The notes under the pieces were generated by a model, which was not told the DNA's origin, ran no database searches, and saw only the letters and a list, made by a program, of their open reading frames with translations. Positions 58,301 through 64,000 of a stretch of DNA of 64,000 nt are shown here, piece by piece (position 1 is the stretch's first letter; each line of letters starts with the position of its first letter). The translations under genes were made by a program, and so were the position numbers. Origin of the DNA: Hymenobacter sp. HSC-4F20. Lineage in GTDB: Bacteria > Bacteroidota > Bacteroidia > Cytophagales > Hymenobacteraceae. The DNA is taken from positions 682,001-746,000 of the forward strand of contig NZ_JAHZTD010000001.1 of NCBI RefSeq assembly GCF_019599275.1, written 5' to 3'.

Positions 58301-59917
58301 TTATACGCTGGCTGTTACCTCGGCTTTTGGGGCACCGGCCAGAATTTCTTCGCTGGCATAATCGGCGTATTTCTTGAAGTTCGACACGAATTTGTGGGCC
58401 AGATCCGTGGCGGTGCGGTCATAGTCTTCCTTATCGGCCCAGGTGTCGCGCGGATCGAGGATGTCGGAGGGCACGCCAGGCACCACGGACGGAATTTCCA
58501 CGCCGAAGATGGGATGCTTATGGAAGGCCACATCATCTAGCTCGCCGTTGAGGGCGGCCGTAATCATGGCGCGAGTGTAGGCCAGCTTCGTGCGCGAGCC
58601 TACCCCGTAGGAGCCGCCCGTCCAGCCAGTATTCACCAGCCATACGTTTACGTCCGGGTTTTCGTCCATTTTCTGTCCTAGCATCTCGGCGTATTTGGTC
58701 GGATGCAGGGGTAGGAACACGGCCCCGAAGCAGGCCGAGAAAGTGGTTTGCGGCTCGGTAACGCCCATTTCGGTACCGGCTACCTTGGCCGTGTAGCCCG
58801 ACATGAAGTGGTACATGGCGTGGCTTTTATCGAGCTTGCTGATGGGCGGCAGCACCCCGAACGCATCGGCCGTCAGAAAGAAAATATTCTTCGGCGCATC
58901 AGCTACCGAGGGCTCAATGGCGTTCGGGATGTAGTGGATGGGGTAGGCCGTGCGGGTGTTTTCCGTTACCGACTTATTAGCGTAGTCTACGGTGTGGGTG
59001 CCCGGCTTGAAGCGGGTATTTTCCACAATAGAGCCAAACTTGATGGCGTTCCAGATTTCAGGTTCCTTCTCCGCCGAAAGGTCGATTACTTTAGCGTAGC
59101 AGCCGCCTTCGAAGTTGAAAATGCCGGCATCCGGGGTCCAGCCATGCTCATCGTCGCCGATTAAGCCACGGTTGGGGTCGGCGGAGAGGGTAGTCTTACC
59201 CGTGCCCGAGAGGCCAAAGAAAATGGCGGTGTCGCCGTCTTTGCCCACATTAGCCGAGCAGTGCATGCTCAGGGTTTCCCGCTCGTGAGGCAGCAGGTAA
59301 TTCAGCACCCCAAAGATGCCCTTCTTCATCTCGCCGGCGTAGCCCGTACCCCCAATCAGAATCATCTTCTTGGTGAAGTTCAGGATGGCGAAATTCTTCT
59401 GGCGGGTACCATCCACGGCCGGATCAGCCTCGAAGCCGGGGGCGCAAATGATGCTGAAATCAGGCGTCCAACTGGTGTCAGCTCCTTCCTGTGGGCGCAG
59501 GAACATATTGTAGCAGAACAAGTTGTGCCAGGCTAGCTCGTTTACTACCCGTAACTTCAGCTCGTAGTGGGGGTTAGCGCCGGCGTAGGCGTCGCGCACG
59601 TAGATTTCCTTGTCCTCCAGATACTGCACCATCTTCTGGTGGAGCTGGTCGAACTTGTCGGCATCGAAGGGGATGTTGATGTCACCCCACCATACGCTGT
59701 CCTGGGTATTAGCGTCTTTCACGACAAACCGGTCTTTGGGGGAGCGGCCGGTAAACGCACCGGTGTCAGCCATCAGGGCACCGGTGTCGGTGAGGGTTCC
59801 TTCGCCCCGGCGCAGGGCTTCTTCTACCAGCTCGGCGGGGGTGAGGTTCAGGTGTACCTGGGCGGCGCGGGAAATGCCCAGGGGGGCGAGGCGGGCGTTG
59901 GCGGCAGAGTCCATCAT
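58301..59917 (-). CDS. pckA: ATP-dependent phosphoenolpyruvate carboxykinase
   Basis: A 538-residue gluconeogenic enzyme that converts oxaloacetate and ATP into PEP, CO2 and ADP. The start is one of two adjacent ATGs (59917 or 59914). Motifs are TGRSPKDRFVV (substrate site, near residue 53), the kinase-1 P-loop GLSGTGKTTLSADPNRG (about 240-256), and IGDDEHGW with the Asp pair. Further on are TGYTAKVAGTE-like SGYTAKVAGTEMGV and TGWTGGSYGVGSR (about 425). Full length for the ATP-type family. A TATTTTTG -7 element is at 59969-59976. Divergent from a peptide transporter across a palindrome at 60014-60033. Confidence 0.97.
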   Translation of the reverse strand: MMDSAANARLAPLGISRAAQVHLNLTPAELVEEALRRGEGTLTDTGALMADTGAFTGRSPKDRFVVKDANTQDSVWWGDINIPFDADKFDQLHQKMVQYLEDKEIYVRDAYAGANPHYELKLRVVNELAWHNLFCYNMFLRPQEGADTSWTPDFSIICAPGFEADPAVDGTRQKNFAILNFTKKMILIGGTGYAGEMKKGIFGVLNYLLPHERETLSMHCSANVGKDGDTAIFFGLSGTGKTTLSADPNRGLIGDDEHGWTPDAGIFNFEGGCYAKVIDLSAEKEPEIWNAIKFGSIVENTRFKPGTHTVDYANKSVTENTRTAYPIHYIPNAIEPSVADAPKNIFFLTADAFGVLPPISKLDKSHAMYHFMSGYTAKVAGTEMGVTEPQTTFSACFGAVFLPLHPTKYAEMLGQKMDENPDVNVWLVNTGWTGGSYGVGSRTKLAYTRAMITAALNGELDDVAFHKHPIFGVEIPSVVPGVPSDILDPRDTWADKEDYDRTATDLAHKFVSNFKKYADYASEEILAGAPKAEVTASV

Positions 59918-59968
59918 AGGGCCGAAAACGGGGGGTTGGGTGGGTGGGAAATTGGGGGAATTAGCGAA

Positions 59969-59976
59969 CAAAAATA
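59969..59976 (-). promoter_or_regulatory. Bacteroidota -7 element of pckA
   Basis: TATTTTTG on the minus strand, an exact TAnnTTTG match, 51 bases ahead of the pckA ATG. The -33 TTG is not clear. Confidence 0.5.
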
Positions 59977-60013
59977 GACAAAAAGCGGAGCTAGGCACGG
60001 TGTAAACCGAAAA

Positions 60014-60033
60014 AATAGCGAATATTCGCTATT
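60014..60033. promoter_or_regulatory. Perfect 20-bp palindrome between pckA and POT transporter (operator candidate)
   Basis: AATAGCGAATATTCGCTATT reads the same on both strands. It lies about 40 bp upstream of the pckA -7 element and 4 bp before a TAGCTTTG -7 element (60038-60045) pointing to the transporter gene. Such a site is the expected form of a dimeric regulator's operator. The regulator is not identified. Confidence 0.65.
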
Positions 60034-60037
60034 GGCG

Positions 60038-60045
60038 TAGCTTTG
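60038..60045 (+). promoter_or_regulatory. Bacteroidota -7 element of POT transporter
   Basis: TAGCTTTG, an exact TAnnTTTG match on the plus strand, 125 bases before the transporter ATG. A second, weaker TAGCTTTA is at 60102-60109, 61 bases before the ATG. The 20-bp palindrome occupies the spacer/-33 zone of the first element. Confidence 0.5.
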
Positions 60046-60170
60046 ATAGTGGGTGATTCCCGCCTAACGAACGTTAGCACGGCAGGGTTGAGAAACTTTT
60101 GTAGCTTTACCAACTAGCCCCGCGGTCAGACTGGGGGTTTCTCACGTACCACATTACTTCCTTCACGTTC

Positions 60171-61595
60171 ATGCAAACAACCTCCGCTGTTCAGGAGCAG
60201 CCGATTGCGAAACAGGGCCATCCCCCCGGGCTCTATCTACTTTTCTTTACTGAAATGTGGGAGCGGTTTAGCTACTACGGTATGCGGGGCCTGCTCATGC
60301 TCTATCTGTCGAAAACCGCTATTGAAGGCGGGCTCGGCATTGAGGCCGCCAGTGCTTCGCTTATCTACGGCTACTTCACCGGCTTCGTCTATCTGACCCC
60401 TATTATTGGGGGGTGGCTGGCTGATAAATACATCGGGCAGCGCCGTGCCATTTTAATTGGCGGTCTGACCATGGCAGTGGGGCAGTTTTTCCTGTTTATG
60501 CAGCCGGCACTGTCGTCCGTGCCCTTTTTCTTCGGGCTTCCCTGGCCAACGGTTATTGGCCTATTGCTCCTGATTCTCGGCAACGGCTTCTTCAAGCCCA
60601 ATATCTCGACTATTGTAGGGAAGCTATACCAGCAGGGCGACCCCCGGCGCGATGCAGCTTTCACTATTTTCTATATGGGTATTAACACGGGAGCCTTTAT
60701 TGCTCCTCTCGTGTGCGGATACTTGGCCGAAGATATGTTTGCCACGAAAACGGTGGTCAACGGAGTGGAGCAGGTAGCCAGCTACGGCTTCCGCTATGGT
60801 TTCCTGGCAGCCGGTATTGGTATGCTGCTGGGGCAGCTGGCCTTCAATCTGCTGGGCAAGAAGTATCTGGGCGAGGTAGGCATGTACCCGGAAGGCCAGA
60901 ATGAAGACAAAACCATTGCCAAGGCCCCCCTTACCAAGGAGGAGACGGACCGTATGGCCGTTATCTTCATTATCACGCTTTTTGTGGTGTTCTTCTGGGC
61001 TGGCTTTGAGCAAGCCGGTTCTTCCCTCACACTCTACACTGATAAGTACATTAACCGGGAAGTAGCAGGCTTCCTGATTCCTACTTCCTGGTTTCAGTCC
61101 GTAAATGCTGGCTTTATTGTGCTACTGGGTGCGCCCGTTGCGGCCCTCTGGGTAAACTTAAGCCGCAAGGGCAAAGATTTGAGCATTCCCGTAAAGATGG
61201 GCCTGGGCATGGTACTGCTCGGGATAGGCTTCCTGTTCATGGTGGGCGCCGTGCTGGAGCGCGGCGGCGACGTAGCCGACCAGACCATTAAGGCTAGCAT
61301 CCTATGGCTGTTGGCTACCTACTTCTTCCATACCATTGGGGAGCTATGTCTCTCGCCGGTAGGGCTGTCCATGGTATCCCGCCTTTCGCCGCCTACCTTA
61401 ACCTCCATGCTCATGGGGGTGTGGTTCCTGGCACCTTTCGTGGCTCAAATTGCTGGCGGGTACATTGCTTCCTACGTGGAGGAACTAGGCGCATTGAAAG
61501 TGTTTGGCCTGATTGCCGGTTTTGTAATCCTAGCTGGTCTGATCCTCATTGCCATTGCCAAGAAGTTGTTCCACATGATGCACGGCCGCGGCTAA
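60171..61595 (+). CDS. POT/PTR family proton-coupled oligopeptide transporter
   Basis: A 474-residue inner-membrane carrier with 12 or more helices that imports di- and tripeptides with protons. The POT signature ExxER-type EMWERFSYYGMRG is at about residues 28-40, with the next signature GGWLADKYIGQRRAILIGG at about 80-98, and FFKPNIS plus YMGINTGA (about 140-165). The C-terminal half has SPVGLSMVSRLSPP. The substrate range is not predicted, but coupling with the several secreted dipeptidyl- and aminopeptidases in this window (S46, M1, M28, S41) would fit peptide use. Divergent from pckA. Confidence 0.97.
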   Translation: MQTTSAVQEQPIAKQGHPPGLYLLFFTEMWERFSYYGMRGLLMLYLSKTAIEGGLGIEAASASLIYGYFTGFVYLTPIIGGWLADKYIGQRRAILIGGLTMAVGQFFLFMQPALSSVPFFFGLPWPTVIGLLLLILGNGFFKPNISTIVGKLYQQGDPRRDAAFTIFYMGINTGAFIAPLVCGYLAEDMFATKTVVNGVEQVASYGFRYGFLAAGIGMLLGQLAFNLLGKKYLGEVGMYPEGQNEDKTIAKAPLTKEETDRMAVIFIITLFVVFFWAGFEQAGSSLTLYTDKYINREVAGFLIPTSWFQSVNAGFIVLLGAPVAALWVNLSRKGKDLSIPVKMGLGMVLLGIGFLFMVGAVLERGGDVADQTIKASILWLLATYFFHTIGELCLSPVGLSMVSRLSPPTLTSMLMGVWFLAPFVAQIAGGYIASYVEELGALKVFGLIAGFVILAGLILIAIAKKLFHMMHGRG

Positions 61596-61642
61596 CTCGC
61601 GGAGAAAGACGGATTATCCGAATCTGCGGATTTCGTTCTGCT

Positions 61643-61685
61643 CACAAAAGAGCCCCGTTGGCAACGCCAGCGGGGCTCTTTTGTG
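61643..61685. terminator. Terminator of the POT transporter gene
   Basis: A perfect 15-bp stem (61643-61657 with 61671-61685) flanked by A- and T-rich ends. It shares the core GAGCCCCG...CGGGGCTC type with the groEL terminator 340 bases away. Confidence 0.85.
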
Positions 61686-62001
61686 AAGGAGGGGTAGCAC
61701 AATTATTTTTTAGGATGAGCTGGTTACTAAACCCACTACTGCTAAGCAGCAATAGGCTGATTCCTGCGGTTATCCATTTTGCCTGTTTATACTCTTCACA
61801 CAAATTGCGGCCAGTTATAACCGAAAAGCACGGGCTATGATGAGTCTCGTATTTCATACTGACTTAGACGTTAATATGCTCATGCCAGCATATACCAATG
61901 CCAAACTAACAGCTACCACGAGCCACGTATGCGCACGATCTGTCATAAGGGTACCTAATGAGTAATGACTGTACAATACTTGCCTCTGCTGATTTCTACA
62001 C

Positions 62002-62060
62002 GTTCTAACCACAAAAAAGCCCCGTTGGCATTGCCAACGGGGCTTTTTTGTGGTTAGAAC
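62002..62060. terminator. Very long terminator of groES-groEL
   Basis: A perfect 29-bp stem (62002-62030 with 62032-62060) with a central single base, so the hairpin folds as a near-complete palindrome with a small loop. A6 and T6 flank the GC core. It lies 14 bases after the groEL stop. Confidence 0.92.
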
Positions 62061-62073
62061 GGAATCCGTGATA

Positions 62074-63732
<1,659 letters not shown>

Positions 63733-63751
63733 TCAGAGAAAGGGGAGAAGC

Positions 63752-64000
63752 TTACAGTACGGCAAAGATGTCCGACTCCTTCATGATGAGGTAGTCCTGG
63801 CCATCCACGGTGATTTCAGTGCCGGCATACTTGCCGTACAGCACCTGGTCACCAGCTTTTACCTGGGGCTTGATGGTAGTGCCGTTGTCGGCCACTTTGC
63901 CTTCGCCTACGGCAACTACTTCGCCACGCTGGGGTTTCTCCTTGGCCGTGTCGGGAATGATAATGCCCGATTTGGTTTTCTCCTCGGCAGCGGCCGGCGC
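63752..64000 (-). CDS. groES: 10-kDa co-chaperonin GroES (partial)
   Basis: The window ends inside groES. The visible 82 codons (reading from the edge) include a mobile-loop-like beginning [21 protein letters not shown], given in parts as [12 protein letters not shown] and GEVVAVG, and the roof and end [33 protein letters not shown] and stop at 63752. This is the C-terminal majority of a roughly 100-residue protein. The N-terminal part is off the right edge. The order groES-groEL is normal. Confidence 0.97.
   Translation of the reverse strand, partial: APAAAEEKTKSGIIIPDTAKEKPQRGEVVAVGEGKVADNGTTIKPQVKAGDQVLYGKYAGTEITVDGQDYLIMKESDIFAVL

Larger units (their letters stand above)
61596..62073. 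other. Intergenic region between POT transporter and groEL
   Basis: 478 bases with two long hairpins (61643-61685 and 62002-62060) and a more AT-rich part between them. No convincing gene is seen. Confidence 0.5.

Overview
The window is chromosomal DNA from a GC-rich member of the Bacteroidota. The best guess is a Hymenobacter-like Cytophagales bacterium. Signs for this are promoters of the Bacteroidota type (TTG, about 20 bp, TAnnTTTG), the absence of Shine-Dalgarno-like leaders, many secreted or lipoprotein hypotheticals, an S46 dipeptidyl-peptidase, NIPSNAP, DUF3127, DUF4159 and DUF4274 proteins, and groEL/groES in the same order as in that group. No transposase, integrase, rRNA or CRISPR array is visible. 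Genes sit on both strands in short operons, and most ends carry strong hairpin terminators.

Layout. 0-5.5 kb: a leftward operon of two hypothetical exported proteins and a secreted amidohydrolase, then an S46 peptidase. 5.5-13.7 kb: YkvA-like and YdcF-like proteins, then an amidoligase cluster (two ATP-grasp-type proteins, a GCS2-type carboxylate-amine ligase, a class I glutamine amidotransferase and an esterase), with a second esterase joined in frame to a DinB domain reading away from it. This looks like an uncharacterised small-peptide or amide pathway. 13.8-25.3 kb: small proteins, an AlbA_2 regulator, an SDR, a DUF3127 protein with an SSB-like tail, a convergent isoaspartyl-peptidase/cyanophycinase pair, an M1 peptidase, an L,D-transpeptidase, an XRE regulator and a tiny lipoprotein.

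26-48 kb: RhlE helicase, a NUDIX hydrolase, then a region rich in RNA-repair functions: Hen1 (3'-terminal ribose methyltransferase), Pnkp (kinase-phosphatase-ligase), two RlaP/YcgL-type nucleotidyltransferases and an ADP-ribosylglycohydrolase. These are interleaved with an OmpA-domain protein, peptidases and small hypotheticals. A pair of paralogous, very basic secreted small proteins sits between RlaP2 and the glycohydrolase.

48-64 kb: a histidine-kinase-like remnant, two identical tRNA-Asp genes inside a 125-bp exact repeat, accA, an MBL hydrolase, patatin, acyltransferase, DUF4159, rsmE, an SDR, an S1/P1 nuclease, pckA divergent from a POT peptide transporter with a perfect 20-bp palindrome between them, and groEL with the 3' part of groES at the window edge.

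The two places most likely to hold an undescribed system are the amidoligase cluster (6.7-13.7 kb) and the extended RNA-repair region (29.5-48.2 kb).
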